Source of the DNA: CBDAPX01 sp965198725
Lineage (GTDB): Bacteria; Pseudomonadota; Alphaproteobacteria; Rhodobacterales; Rhodobacteraceae
DNA length: 64,000 bases
Assembly: GCA_965198725.1 (NCBI GenBank)
Contig: CBDAPX010000001.1
Location: 2,170,001-2,234,000 of the forward strand
Reading direction: 5' to 3'
The notes below the pieces were generated by a model. The model saw only the letters and a program-made list of their open reading frames with translations. It searched no databases and was not told the DNA's origin. Shown here piece by piece: positions 18,025 to 26,740 of this stretch. Position 1 is the stretch's first letter; each line of letters starts with the position of its first letter. A program made the position numbers and the translations under genes.

Positions 18025-19529
18025 CCTTGTCGAGACGTGCTTTTCTGGCTGGCACAACGGCCTTTGCGGTTCTTCCCGCCGCAACCACCATCCAAGCGGC
18101 GCAGCCCTTTGATGCCGATACCGTGCGCAAGCGGGCGCAGGAAATGGCCAAGCGGCGCTATGTCGAACGGCCCATGGTGCCCGCAGATTGGCAGAACCTG
18201 ACCTATGATCAGTATCGGGATATCCGGTTCCGCAAGGCTGACGCGCTTTGGGCCGAAACGAACCGGTCCTACAACATCGACTTCTTTGCGCCCGGTCTCT
18301 ATTTCCCGCGCACGATCCAAGTTTGGACGGTGGAAGATGGCGCCGCAACGCCTGTCGCCTTTAATCTTGATCACTTCAATAAAGGCAAACTGGTTCCGGA
18401 TCTGACCCGCGAAGATCCATCGCTTGGTTTTTCCGGTCTTCGGCTGCGAACAGATCTCGGGCACCCGTCGGGCAAGACCGAGTATGCGGTGTTCCAGGGG
18501 GCCAGCTATTTCCGCGCAATTGGGATTGGCATGAACTATGGCCTGTCAGGCCGGGGACTGGCGCTGAAAACCGGTGATCCAATGGGCGAAGAGTTCCCGG
18601 AATTCATCGAATTCTGGCTGGAAACGCCGACCCCGGATCAAAAGAACATGGTGGTCCATGCCTTGATGGATAGTCCGAGTGTGACGGGTGCCTATCGGTT
18701 TGATGTCTCCCCTGGCGACAGCTGCGTGATGGAGGTTGAGGCCACGCTGTTCCCGCGTGTGCCGTTGGAAAATGTCGGGATCGGCGCGCTGACCTCGATG
18801 TTCCTGTACGATGACAAGGACCGGACGCGGTTTGACGACTTCCGGCCGGCGGTGCATGACACGGACGGGTTGTTGATCGAAAATGGTGCGGGCGAGACCA
18901 TTTGGCGGCCGCTGTCCAACCCACGGCATTTGCAGTTCTCCAGCTTTGTGGATCAGAACCCGCGCGGTTTTGGCCTGATGCAACGCACCCGTGAGCTGCG
19001 CGACTTCAACGATCTTGAGGCGCATTATCACAATCGTCCGGGCCTTTGGGTCGAACCCAAGGGCGATTGGGGCAGGGGCGCGGTGACCCTAGTGGAAATC
19101 CCGGCGGACAAAGAGATTTACGACAACATCGTCGCCTACTGGCGGCCAGCCGAACCGCTTCAGCCCGGAACGGCAACGGATTTGTCCTACCGCCTGACTT
19201 GGTGTGCCGAAGCGCCAGTCAGCAAGCCATTGCCGCGTGTTGTGAACACGGCGATGGGGCTCAGCTTTGACCAGACCAAACGCGTTGCCGTCATCGATTT
19301 TGAGGCCGACCCAAGGTTTGACGACGGGCCGGATGCCATGACAACGCACATCCAATCGCCGCATGTCGAAACGTCAGAAGGCGTGTTGCAGCGCAACCCG
19401 GTGACCGGCGGTCTGCGTTTGGCCTTCTCCTTTGACCCCGGTGAACGGGATCATGTGGAACTGCGCGCACAGCTGCGCAAGGACGGTGTCCTTGCCAGCG
19501 AGGTCTGGCTGTACCGGTGGACCGCGTGA
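18021..19529 (+). CDS. opgG: Periplasmic glucan biosynthesis protein OpgG/OpgD (Tat-exported)
   Basis: 502 residues. The start at ATG 18021 gives a twin-arginine signal 'TLSRRAFLAGTTAFAVLPAATTIQA', so export is probably by Tat, as in E. coli OpgD. The mature protein shows the MdoG pattern ('LTYDQYRDIRFRKADALW', 'FFAPGLYFPRTIQVW', 'GASYFRAIGIGMNYGLSGRGLALKTG', 'LVEIPADKEIYDNIVAYWRP'). The family shapes the beta-1,2-glucan backbone in the periplasm. Overlaps with opgC (4 bases) and opgH (13 bases) make a compact operon. OpgG versus OpgD is not distinguishable by eye. Confidence 0.93.
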   Translation: MTLSRRAFLAGTTAFAVLPAATTIQAAQPFDADTVRKRAQEMAKRRYVERPMVPADWQNLTYDQYRDIRFRKADALWAETNRSYNIDFFAPGLYFPRTIQVWTVEDGAATPVAFNLDHFNKGKLVPDLTREDPSLGFSGLRLRTDLGHPSGKTEYAVFQGASYFRAIGIGMNYGLSGRGLALKTGDPMGEEFPEFIEFWLETPTPDQKNMVVHALMDSPSVTGAYRFDVSPGDSCVMEVEATLFPRVPLENVGIGALTSMFLYDDKDRTRFDDFRPAVHDTDGLLIENGAGETIWRPLSNPRHLQFSSFVDQNPRGFGLMQRTRELRDFNDLEAHYHNRPGLWVEPKGDWGRGAVTLVEIPADKEIYDNIVAYWRPAEPLQPGTATDLSYRLTWCAEAPVSKPLPRVVNTAMGLSFDQTKRVAVIDFEADPRFDDGPDAMTTHIQSPHVETSEGVLQRNPVTGGLRLAFSFDPGERDHVELRAQLRKDGVLASEVWLYRWTA

Positions 19530-21406
19530 CTTATCAGCCTACCGATATCACCCCGGTCGAGGCACCGATCCAGATGCCTGCGCAGAACTTGCGCGCGGGG
19601 TTCACGGATCAGGTGGCGCCGGGGCTGTCGGCGGATGAGCCCTTGCCATGGTGGCGCGCGTTCAGCTTTGGTCCCGCTATCGCGGCAACGGCCGTATTTC
19701 TTTACACGATGTGGGATTGGTTCGCTGACGGCGGTGTCAGTTGGATCGAGGCAACGCTGTTGGGCCTTATATCCTTCAACTTTTTCTGGCTTTGCTTCAC
19801 CGTCAGTACGGTCGCCTTGGGGCTTGCAACGCTGAGCCGTCAGGAACGTCGCCCGGTCACACGCCCAGTACCGCCGCAAAAGGTGGCCCTGTTGATGCCG
19901 ATCTATAACGAAGAGCCTTGGTATGTTCTGGGCAATGCGGCCTCGATGCTAGAGGAACTGCGCAGCCGCAATGGCGGGCATGAATATGCCGTCTTTGTGC
20001 TTAGCGATACGCGGGACGAAGAGATTGCGCGGGCCGAGTATGAGATCATTCTGGCCCTGCGTGCATCGCTCGCACCCGATATGCAGATTTACTATCGCCG
20101 GCGACCCAAGAATACGGATCGTAAAGTTGGCAACATTGCCGATTGGGTGCAACGTTGGGGCGGCGACTGGCCGGCCATGCTGGTGCTCGATGCGGACAGT
20201 CTGATGACCGGGCGGGCTATTGTGCGTCTGACTGATGCGCTCGCGCTCGACCCATCTGCAGGTCTCATTCAAAGTTTCCCGCAACTCATCGGCGCGCAAT
20301 CGGTTTTTTCCCGGATGCAGCAATTTGCAAACGGGGTCTACGGCGCCGCCCTGGCCGAAGGCCTGTCGCGCTGGTGTGGGCAGGAAGGCAATTATTGGGG
20401 CCACAACGCCATCATCCGCACCGCCGCTTTTGCCAGCAGTGCAGGACTGCCCAAAATGCGCGGACTGGGCGGGCGCGAACAACTGATCATGAGCCATGAC
20501 TTTGTCGAGGCCGGGTTATTGCGCCGGGCCGGATGGGGCGTTCGGTTCCTGCCGCGTATCCGGGGCAGTTACGAAGAGACGCCGCACACCCTGATCGATC
20601 ATATCCAGCGGGATCGGCGGTGGTGCCACGGGAACCTGCAACATCTGCGTTTGCTGTGGACGCCGGGATTAAAACCGGTCTCTCGCTTTCATCTGTTCCA
20701 TGGAGCCATAGGCTATCTTTTGTCACCGATCTGGTTTGCTTTGCTGGTCATGTGGGCGTTGATCGGTCTGGGTGAAGAGGCGTCGGTTCTGACCTATTTC
20801 TCTCCCGAAAATCCGCTGATGCCGACCTGGCCCGAGTTGAGCGAGGGGCGGCATGTTTTCATCATTTTGCTGATGTACGGGCTGCTTTTGGCCCCGAAAC
20901 TGATGGGGATTGCGGCCATTCCACTGACCGGGGCCAAGTTTGCCGAATTCGGCGGTAAGCGCCGCTTCGCGATCTCAACCGTTTCTGAGATTCTGCTTTC
21001 CGTGCTCTATGCGCCGATCCTGATGGTGCAACAGATGATCGCAGTCTGTCGTGTGGCTTTTGGCCTGCAACAAGGCTGGGCACCGCAGGATCGAAATGGT
21101 GGCCGATACGGGCTTTGGGACTTGGTCCGCTGCCACGCCTTGGAAACCGTCAGCGGCGTATCCTTGATGGCAGGTATTCTGGCTGGCCTCATCTCGGCCT
21201 GGCTGTTGCCCATCGCAATCAGCCTGTGCCTCGCCATCCCTCTGTCCGGGTTCAGCGGTGTGTCGCTAGGCCGGCGCCTGTCAGGCTGGATGGCGACACG
21301 AGAAGAGTTTAACGCGCCGCAAGTGTCCCAAGCGGCGCAACATCACCGATCCGCCCTGAAGGCGGTGTTGGAGGGGTCCCGCAACGCGGCAACCCCGGCA
21401 GAGTAA
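19517..21406 (+). CDS. opgH: Glucan biosynthesis glucosyltransferase OpgH (MdoH)
   Basis: 629 residues. Two N-terminal helices (about 50-70, 80-105) precede a GT2 catalytic domain with 'LLMPIYNEEPWYVLGN', a metal-binding 'LVLDADSLMTGRAI' and the acceptor motif QRDRRW ('HIQRDRRWCHGN'). At least five C-terminal helices follow, as expected for the inner-membrane synthase that polymerises glucose from UDP-glucose. The GTG at 19517 or the GTG at 19526 (GTGA overlap with the opgG stop) could be the start. It is shorter than the enterobacterial protein, as usual in this class. Confidence 0.94.
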   Translation: MDRVTYQPTDITPVEAPIQMPAQNLRAGFTDQVAPGLSADEPLPWWRAFSFGPAIAATAVFLYTMWDWFADGGVSWIEATLLGLISFNFFWLCFTVSTVALGLATLSRQERRPVTRPVPPQKVALLMPIYNEEPWYVLGNAASMLEELRSRNGGHEYAVFVLSDTRDEEIARAEYEIILALRASLAPDMQIYYRRRPKNTDRKVGNIADWVQRWGGDWPAMLVLDADSLMTGRAIVRLTDALALDPSAGLIQSFPQLIGAQSVFSRMQQFANGVYGAALAEGLSRWCGQEGNYWGHNAIIRTAAFASSAGLPKMRGLGGREQLIMSHDFVEAGLLRRAGWGVRFLPRIRGSYEETPHTLIDHIQRDRRWCHGNLQHLRLLWTPGLKPVSRFHLFHGAIGYLLSPIWFALLVMWALIGLGEEASVLTYFSPENPLMPTWPELSEGRHVFIILLMYGLLLAPKLMGIAAIPLTGAKFAEFGGKRRFAISTVSEILLSVLYAPILMVQQMIAVCRVAFGLQQGWAPQDRNGGRYGLWDLVRCHALETVSGVSLMAGILAGLISAWLLPIAISLCLAIPLSGFSGVSLGRRLSGWMATREEFNAPQVSQAAQHHRSALKAVLEGSRNAATPAE

Positions 21407-22228
21407 TCAATCGCCCGCCTCGTACCAATCAATCGCCATATCGGCCCAGCCCTTTGGGATCATGTGACCCCCAGGGTGCAGCGCAAAGACCAATTCGCCG
21501 CCCGGATCGCATTGGGCCCAGTCACGGGTCCAGAAGTCACCTTCCGTGCGCATCTGATCCGGTTTGTGTTCGACACAACCATTGGCGACGCGCCAGATTT
21601 CCAACCCGGCATAGATGTCGCCTTGTTGAAACCGACCCCCGCCCAAAAGTCGCCCTTCCAGTGGAACAACCCCGTCCGTCCAGCCATGTGTGTGATGCAT
21701 GCGCACCGGGCCTTCACAGCTTTCGGGATGCGGACGCCAAAATCCGCCCGCGACCGGGGCATAGGCCGGGTATGCGTCGGGTGTGGCGCAGGCCAGATAA
21801 CTCACCATGAAACCACCGCCCGAAAACCCGGCGAGCAGAACGTTATCCGGGTCGACCCCGAAACGGGTTTCGACATCTTCCATGACATCTTTGAAAAAAC
21901 CAGCCTCATCGCGGCCTTCAAACCCGCCCCGGAACGCCCATCCGGTTGGACGATCAGGACCACCGCGGGGCAGGGCATCTGGCGCGATCATGGCATAGCC
22001 GCGATCGAGCACACTGTTGACCAGACCCGCATTCTTCATCACGTTGCCACCGCTGCTGCCATAACCGTGCAGGAACATCACCGCAGGCACATCCGCGTCT
22101 GCCTCTGCCGGCAACGCGATATGATAGGTGCCTTCCTCTATCTGACAGGCATCAGGCTGGGTGTCGCAGGCCGCATGGGCCGCCGGCGCGGCAAAGTACA
22201 CTGCCAGCGCGGCAAGGGGGCGTTTCAT
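21407..22228 (-). CDS. Secreted alpha/beta-hydrolase, PHB-depolymerase/feruloyl-esterase-like (LpqC type)
   Basis: 273 residues from ATG 22228, with a signal peptide (MKRPLAALAVYFAAPAAHA). Oxyanion-hole motif 'VMFLHGYGSSGGN', nucleophile 'LLAGFSGGGFMV' and C-terminal 'HPGGH' histidine complete the hydrolase triad with an aspartate in 'GWTDGVVP'. The substrate is probably an ester polymer or an aromatic ester; the sequence does not decide. The stop codon shares one base-step with the rhodanese gene upstream (TGATG), so they are coupled. Confidence 0.82.
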   Translation of the reverse strand: MKRPLAALAVYFAAPAAHAACDTQPDACQIEEGTYHIALPAEADADVPAVMFLHGYGSSGGNVMKNAGLVNSVLDRGYAMIAPDALPRGGPDRPTGWAFRGGFEGRDEAGFFKDVMEDVETRFGVDPDNVLLAGFSGGGFMVSYLACATPDAYPAYAPVAGGFWRPHPESCEGPVRMHHTHGWTDGVVPLEGRLLGGGRFQQGDIYAGLEIWRVANGCVEHKPDQMRTEGDFWTRDWAQCDPGGELVFALHPGGHMIPKGWADMAIDWYEAGD

Positions 22229-22710
22229 CAACTGTCGGTCTCCTGATATCTGCGCGTCGGCAGGCCTGTTTTCAGCCATCCGGGTCCGGCGGCCGAGCCC
22301 AGCATGCCCTCTGGCACATCTATGATGTTGGTATATCCCGCATCCGTTAAGGCTTGGCTTAAACGGGCTGATCTGACGCCCCGCGCGCACATCAACGCAA
22401 TGGGAGCGTTCCGGTCGGTCCCGGCCAAACGGGTCAATTGGTCCAGAAAATCGTCATCGCGCATGTCGATGGCATGGGCACTGGTGGCGATGCCGGTGCG
22501 ATCCCATTCATCAGGACGGCGGATGTCGATCAACAGAATATCGCCCGCGTCCGCCAATTTATGGGCCTCTGAGACTGTCAGGTTATCCCCGGAATAAGAC
22601 GCACGTGGCGTCAAAAGGCCAAAAATCAGGGCCGCCATAAGGGCAATCAGTGCGGTGAAGGCCAACTGCCGCCGCGATATCGTGAAACGTCGATTTGAGC
22701 CAGCGGTCAT
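22228..22710 (-). CDS. Membrane-anchored rhodanese-domain protein
   Basis: 160 residues from ATG 22710. One hydrophobic anchor (about 18-38, 'LAFTALIALMAALIFGLLTP') precedes a rhodanese domain with 'DILLIDIRRPDEWDRTGI' and the active-site loop 'CARGVRS' containing the catalytic cysteine. Sulfur transfer in the periplasm is the expected activity. It is the first gene of a two-gene unit with the esterase. Confidence 0.85.
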   Translation of the reverse strand: MTAGSNRRFTISRRQLAFTALIALMAALIFGLLTPRASYSGDNLTVSEAHKLADAGDILLIDIRRPDEWDRTGIATSAHAIDMRDDDFLDQLTRLAGTDRNAPIALMCARGVRSARLSQALTDAGYTNIIDVPEGMLGSAAGPGWLKTGLPTRRYQETDS

Positions 22711-22937
22711 GGGCGGCAAAGTGGGTCTATTTCTCAATTGAATTCAGCCTGTCTTTAGAAATGTGCCATGTCAACGCGGCAAGCCAAGAACGGGCATCAT
22801 AACGCTTCACGTCATGGTGAAGGGTACGGGATGGACCCAAAGAGGCATAACCAAAAGCGGGTCAAAGACCGGCATTTGGTTGTTTGTCGGACAGAGATAT
22901 TTGGCGTTCTGTGACTGCGTTAAAAGGGAGGAGAGGA

Positions 22938-24041
22938 ATGTTCACAATGTTCCCAAACGCGCGCATTCAGCCATCGCCATTTTACGAAGCTTGCGTTGCA
23001 GAAGGCATGGTTTCAGCATCGATTTACAACAGTATGGTCATGCCCTCTTCTTTTGGTGACAAAGAAGCAGAGTACTGGCGCATCATAGAAGGCGTTTCGC
23101 AATGGGATGTGAGCGTTCAGCGCCAAGTGCAACTCAAAGGCCCTGATGCAGCCAAACTGGCGCAGATTATTTCGGCGCGCGATTTGTCCAGCTGTCAGAT
23201 TGGTCAGGGAAAATACACGCCCATTTGCAACTACAAAGGCACGGTTATCAACGACCCGATCGTGATGAAACTTGCCGATGACCTGTATTGGATGTCGATT
23301 GCCGATAGTGACATTTGGCTCTGGTCTACGGCTATTGGCGCTGAACGCGGCCTAGACGTTGAAATCTGCGATCCTGGTGTGTCCCCAATGGCTTTGCAAG
23401 GACCAAAGGCCGAAGATCTCGTTGCGAGCGTTCTGGGTGATTGGGTGCGCGACATCCGTTATTTTTGGTTTAAGGACGCCGAAATCCAAGGCATCCCGAT
23501 CATGGTGCAGCGCGCTGGGTACTCCAAGCAGGGCGGGTTCGAGATTTATCTGAAGGACGAAACAAAGGGGACTGCTCTGTGGAATATCTTCAAAGAAGCC
23601 GGTCAACCCTTTGGCATCGGTCCCGGCAGTCCACAGACCGCAGAGCGCACTGAAAGCGGCCTGATGTCGGTTGGCAGTGATACGGATGCCGACACCAACC
23701 CATTTGAGGTTCGGCTGAAGAAATTTACCAACCTCAACGTAGAAGAAGACGTCGTCGGGCTTTCGGCCTTGCGCGCCATTGCCCAAAGCGGCGTGAAACG
23801 CCATCAGCTGGGTCTGGTTCTAGAAGGTAATTCACCGGCGCCATTGGGGTTCACCTGGGACGACATTCAGAAAAACGGCCAAAAAGTTGGGGATATGACC
23901 AACTGTATTTGGTGGCCGCGCATGAAGGCGAATGTTGGATACGCGTTGATTTCATCGGATCTGATGGCCGGGGAAGAGGTGGCTGTGATACGCGACGGCC
24001 AGACCGTGGCAGCGCAGTTAGTAGAACTGCCGTTCTTATAG
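22938..24041 (+). CDS. DmdA-like aminomethyltransferase-fold demethylase
   Basis: 367 residues. Start ATG 22938 with gggagg 6 bases upstream. The GcvT fold is clear ('WDVSVQRQVQLKGPDAAKLAQII', 'SPMALQGPKAEDLVASVLG', 'AGYSKQGGFEIYL'). The pattern closely follows DMSP demethylase DmdA: 'YNSMVMPSSF', then 'CNYKGTVINDPIVMKLADDLYWMSIADSD'. DmdA moves a methyl group from dimethylsulfoniopropionate to tetrahydrofolate. A DmdA paralogue acting on another methylated compound is also possible. Convergent with the broken LysR gene. Confidence 0.78.
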   Translation: MFTMFPNARIQPSPFYEACVAEGMVSASIYNSMVMPSSFGDKEAEYWRIIEGVSQWDVSVQRQVQLKGPDAAKLAQIISARDLSSCQIGQGKYTPICNYKGTVINDPIVMKLADDLYWMSIADSDIWLWSTAIGAERGLDVEICDPGVSPMALQGPKAEDLVASVLGDWVRDIRYFWFKDAEIQGIPIMVQRAGYSKQGGFEIYLKDETKGTALWNIFKEAGQPFGIGPGSPQTAERTESGLMSVGSDTDADTNPFEVRLKKFTNLNVEEDVVGLSALRAIAQSGVKRHQLGLVLEGNSPAPLGFTWDDIQKNGQKVGDMTNCIWWPRMKANVGYALISSDLMAGEEVAVIRDGQTVAAQLVELPFL

Positions 24042-24138
24042 CCTGTGGTGGCTGCGGAAGAAGTTTTGGCGACGCACCGCAAGTCCGCCGAGAAATAGGG
24101 TTTTGCTCCACAGTCTAAAGAGTCTCGTTGTAAGGCCC

Positions 24139-25035
24139 TTACCCAGCGAAGTTGTCTATTGTTGCGCTGACCAGCCAGTCCACAAAAAGATCCCTGTTTG
24201 ATTTGACTTGTGTCTCTTTAGATGGCGTTAGATAGAAATTTTCTAGGGCGAGCACCTCTGTGCCAAACGGTTTGGCAATGGTGCCCGCCTTCATGTGCCC
24301 TTCAACGAGGCTGCTGCGGGTCATCGCGACACCAAAATCGGGTGTTAACAGCGACAGCGCCATGTTTGTCGTGTCCACGCTGAGCTTCTGCGCATTGTTC
24401 AAGCCCTCGGAACCTTCGGGGCCAAGCCATTCCGGCCAACCATCCGCGTAGCCGATCACATGGATTAGTGTTTCTTTCGTGAGTGCTTCGAGATCGCAAA
24501 GCTTACCTGACATGGCTTTCGCCGGGTGGCAGACCGGGAACAGGCGGTCATGGGTCAATTGGATGCTTGACGCATCAAAAGCCACCTTTTATCCGTAGCG
24601 AATGTCGAGGTCGCAATGTCCTTCGGGGTCACGCTCGTTCCAAACATTCGAAATAATGCGCAATGCCACATCAGGATGCGCTGCGCGAAACGACGCGATC
24701 CGCGGACCCAGCCACAAAACACCAAATCCGATAGAGGTTCGAATTGTCAGACCATCCTGCGGTCCTGCTGCGAACAAGGCGCTAGTTCCGGCTTCCAGCC
24801 CATCAAAGGCCAGAGCATCATGGGGCAGATAGGCTTGACCGACACGGGTGATTTCAAGGCTGCGGGGATGTCGTATGAACAAGGCGGCATTCAATCGACT
24901 TTCGAGCAATTTGACCTGCTTTGACACCGCCGCCTGCGTTAGCCCCAGTTCTCGGGCGGCATGTGTAAAGCTGAGATGCCGTGCGGTGGCCTCAAACGCA
25001 CGCAACCATGGGAGAGGAGGAAGGGACTGTCGCAT
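24139..25035 (-). pseudogene. LysR-family transcriptional regulator (GcvA-like) with in-frame premature stop
   Basis: The N-terminal half starts at ATG 25035 with a LysR helix-turn-helix ('LRAFEATARHLSFTHAARELGLTQAAVSKQVKLLE') and continues to 'DLDIRYG', where a TAA occurs at codon 149 (24589-24591). The same frame then continues 'KVAFDASSIQLTHDRLFPVCHP' through a normal effector-binding domain to 24139. With the TAA read as one residue the total of 298 is typical of LysR/GcvA. A single substitution therefore explains the damage; nothing suggests programmed readthrough. It lies downstream of the monooxygenase gene on the same strand. Confidence 0.88.
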
Positions 25036-25122
25036 GGCCAACCGAACTATAACAGAAATGTGGTCAAATCCATGCCAATTGGACGTCCGACACGCTCGCC
25101 AACAACAAAACGTTTGGGTTCG

Positions 25123-26307
25123 TCAAAAGGCCGTTGGGTCGTATCCATAGACTTTGTCTAGAGGCCGGATTGCCGCGCGACCGCGCAATAAGGATGAAAC
25201 GTTGAGTTTGATGCGATTGATCGCGCCACCAAAGCCGCCTTTGAGATGGAACAAGTCTGCGTTGTGACGCGCCATTGCTTGCAAATACGTCGTGCGCGGT
25301 TTTCGCGTCGCCTCGTACCGGGCCAGCGCGAGAGGCAACGTTTCTGACGCCGCCAACAGTCTTGCCAAAACAACCGCGTCCTCCAACGCCATGGCCGCGC
25401 CTTGTGCCATAAATGGTAGGGTGGGGTGACAGGCGTCCCCCAAAAGCACGGCTCGTCCATCGAACCATTTGGGCAGTTCATCGCGTCCGAACAGCGTCCA
25501 AAGAAAGGTTTCGTCGACCGCGTCTAGCAAAGTGGTTACGTCACTGTGCCATCCGTCAAAGGCGGCCCTCAGATCGGCCAGATTGCCGGGTTCCGACCAC
25601 CCTTCGGTCTGCCACTGGCTGCGTTCTTCGACAGCCACGAAATTGATCAACGCACCGCCCCGAAGGTAATACGTCACCAAATGCCGATCGGGGCCGACCC
25701 ACACCGTTGCCGACGGCTCTATCAGCCCTTTTGGCAACCGCTCAGCCGGGATGACCCCGCGCCACGCGGTTTGTCCGGTAAAAACGGGGCGCTCTGGTCC
25801 CAGCATCTGGTCCCGGATCACCGAACGGATCCCGTCTGCACCGATCAACAAATCCGCCGGTGCCGAAACTTGATCACCCAGCAGGGCCGCGACCCTAGCT
25901 TCGGTCTCTTCATATCCGGTGATGGTTTGCCCCAGTTCAATTACAACGCCTGCGGCGACAGCAGCCTTGTGCAAAGCGGCATGCAGATCGGCGCGATGAA
26001 TGTGTATATAGGGCGCCCCATACCGCGCGCGGCACTGCGCCTTGATCGGGGCATTGAGGTACCGCCGACCCGTCGCATAGTGGCGCATCAAGGCGTATTC
26101 CGGTTCAAACCCAACCTGTTCGACGACCTGATCAAGACCAATGGCGCGCAACGCTTTCATGGCGTTAGGGCTCAGCTGAATACCGGCACCAACCTCGCCA
26201 AGTCTCTGTGACTGCTCATAAACTGTCACACGCGCCCCGCGCCGCGCCAAGGCCGTGGCCACCGCCAACCCGCCCAACCCAGCGCCGACAATGATGATCG
26301 ACTGCAT
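25123..26307 (-). CDS. FAD-dependent aromatic monooxygenase (salicylate / 3-hydroxybenzoate hydroxylase-like)
   Basis: 394 residues. N-terminal dinucleotide motif 'IIVGAGLGGLAVATALARRG', the DG motif 'DLLIGADGIRSVIRD', and the second FAD motif 'GRAVLLGDACHPTLPFMAQGAAMALEDAVVLARLL'. These define class A flavoprotein hydroxylases using NAD(P)H and O2 on a phenolic ring. A good Shine-Dalgarno (aggaggttc, minus strand) precedes ATG 26307. The substrate is not determined; salicylate or 3-hydroxybenzoate relatives are the best guess. Confidence 0.88.
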   Translation of the reverse strand: MQSIIIVGAGLGGLAVATALARRGARVTVYEQSQRLGEVGAGIQLSPNAMKALRAIGLDQVVEQVGFEPEYALMRHYATGRRYLNAPIKAQCRARYGAPYIHIHRADLHAALHKAAVAAGVVIELGQTITGYEETEARVAALLGDQVSAPADLLIGADGIRSVIRDQMLGPERPVFTGQTAWRGVIPAERLPKGLIEPSATVWVGPDRHLVTYYLRGGALINFVAVEERSQWQTEGWSEPGNLADLRAAFDGWHSDVTTLLDAVDETFLWTLFGRDELPKWFDGRAVLLGDACHPTLPFMAQGAAMALEDAVVLARLLAASETLPLALARYEATRKPRTTYLQAMARHNADLFHLKGGFGGAINRIKLNVSSLLRGRAAIRPLDKVYGYDPTAF

Positions 26308-26470
26308 CCAAGAACCTCCTAAGGGCGTGTTACCAACAAATGGTCGGGGGCACGATGGGAATGATGACTTCGGTTGGAGATTTTGAGGTCATTATGCGTC
26401 CGCAATTGTGAGGTGCCCCTAGATTTGTAGACGTTTTGCTTGGTAATTTTGGAAGCAAAGGACCACGCAA

Positions 26471-26740
26471 ATGTCAGGTCAAATTCGCTATTCAGATGAG
26501 TTCAAGATCGACGCGGTGGCGCAGGTCACGGAGCGCGGCCATTCGGTCAAGGAAGTTGCTGAACGGCTCGGGATCAGCACCAAGTCGTTGTACACTTGGA
26601 TGACCAAATTTTCGAAGCCTCAGCGCGTGACCGATCAGGAGGCAGAGGTCAGGCGGCTCAAGAAGGAGCTGGCCCGCGTGACGGAGGAGCGGGACATCCT
26701 AAAAAAAGCGGCGGCGTACTTCGCGAAGGATGCAAGGTGA
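26471..26740 (+). CDS. IS3-family orfA (element 1)
   Basis: 89 residues: helix-turn-helix 'RYSDEFKIDAVAQVTERGHSVKEVAERLGISTKSLYTWM', then a leucine-zipper region 'EAEVRRLKKELARVTEERDILKKAAAYFAKD'. A run of seven A followed by G (26701-26708) in the zipper codons is the usual -1 slippery site joining OrfA to OrfB. orfB indeed lies in the -1 frame and overlaps the orfA end by 4 bases. Confidence 0.9.
   Translation: MSGQIRYSDEFKIDAVAQVTERGHSVKEVAERLGISTKSLYTWMTKFSKPQRVTDQEAEVRRLKKELARVTEERDILKKAAAYFAKDAR

Noticed and set aside
24589..24591. Programmed stop-codon readthrough in the LysR gene
   Set aside because: No downstream readthrough context or structure was evident; simple inactivation or a base error is more likely.
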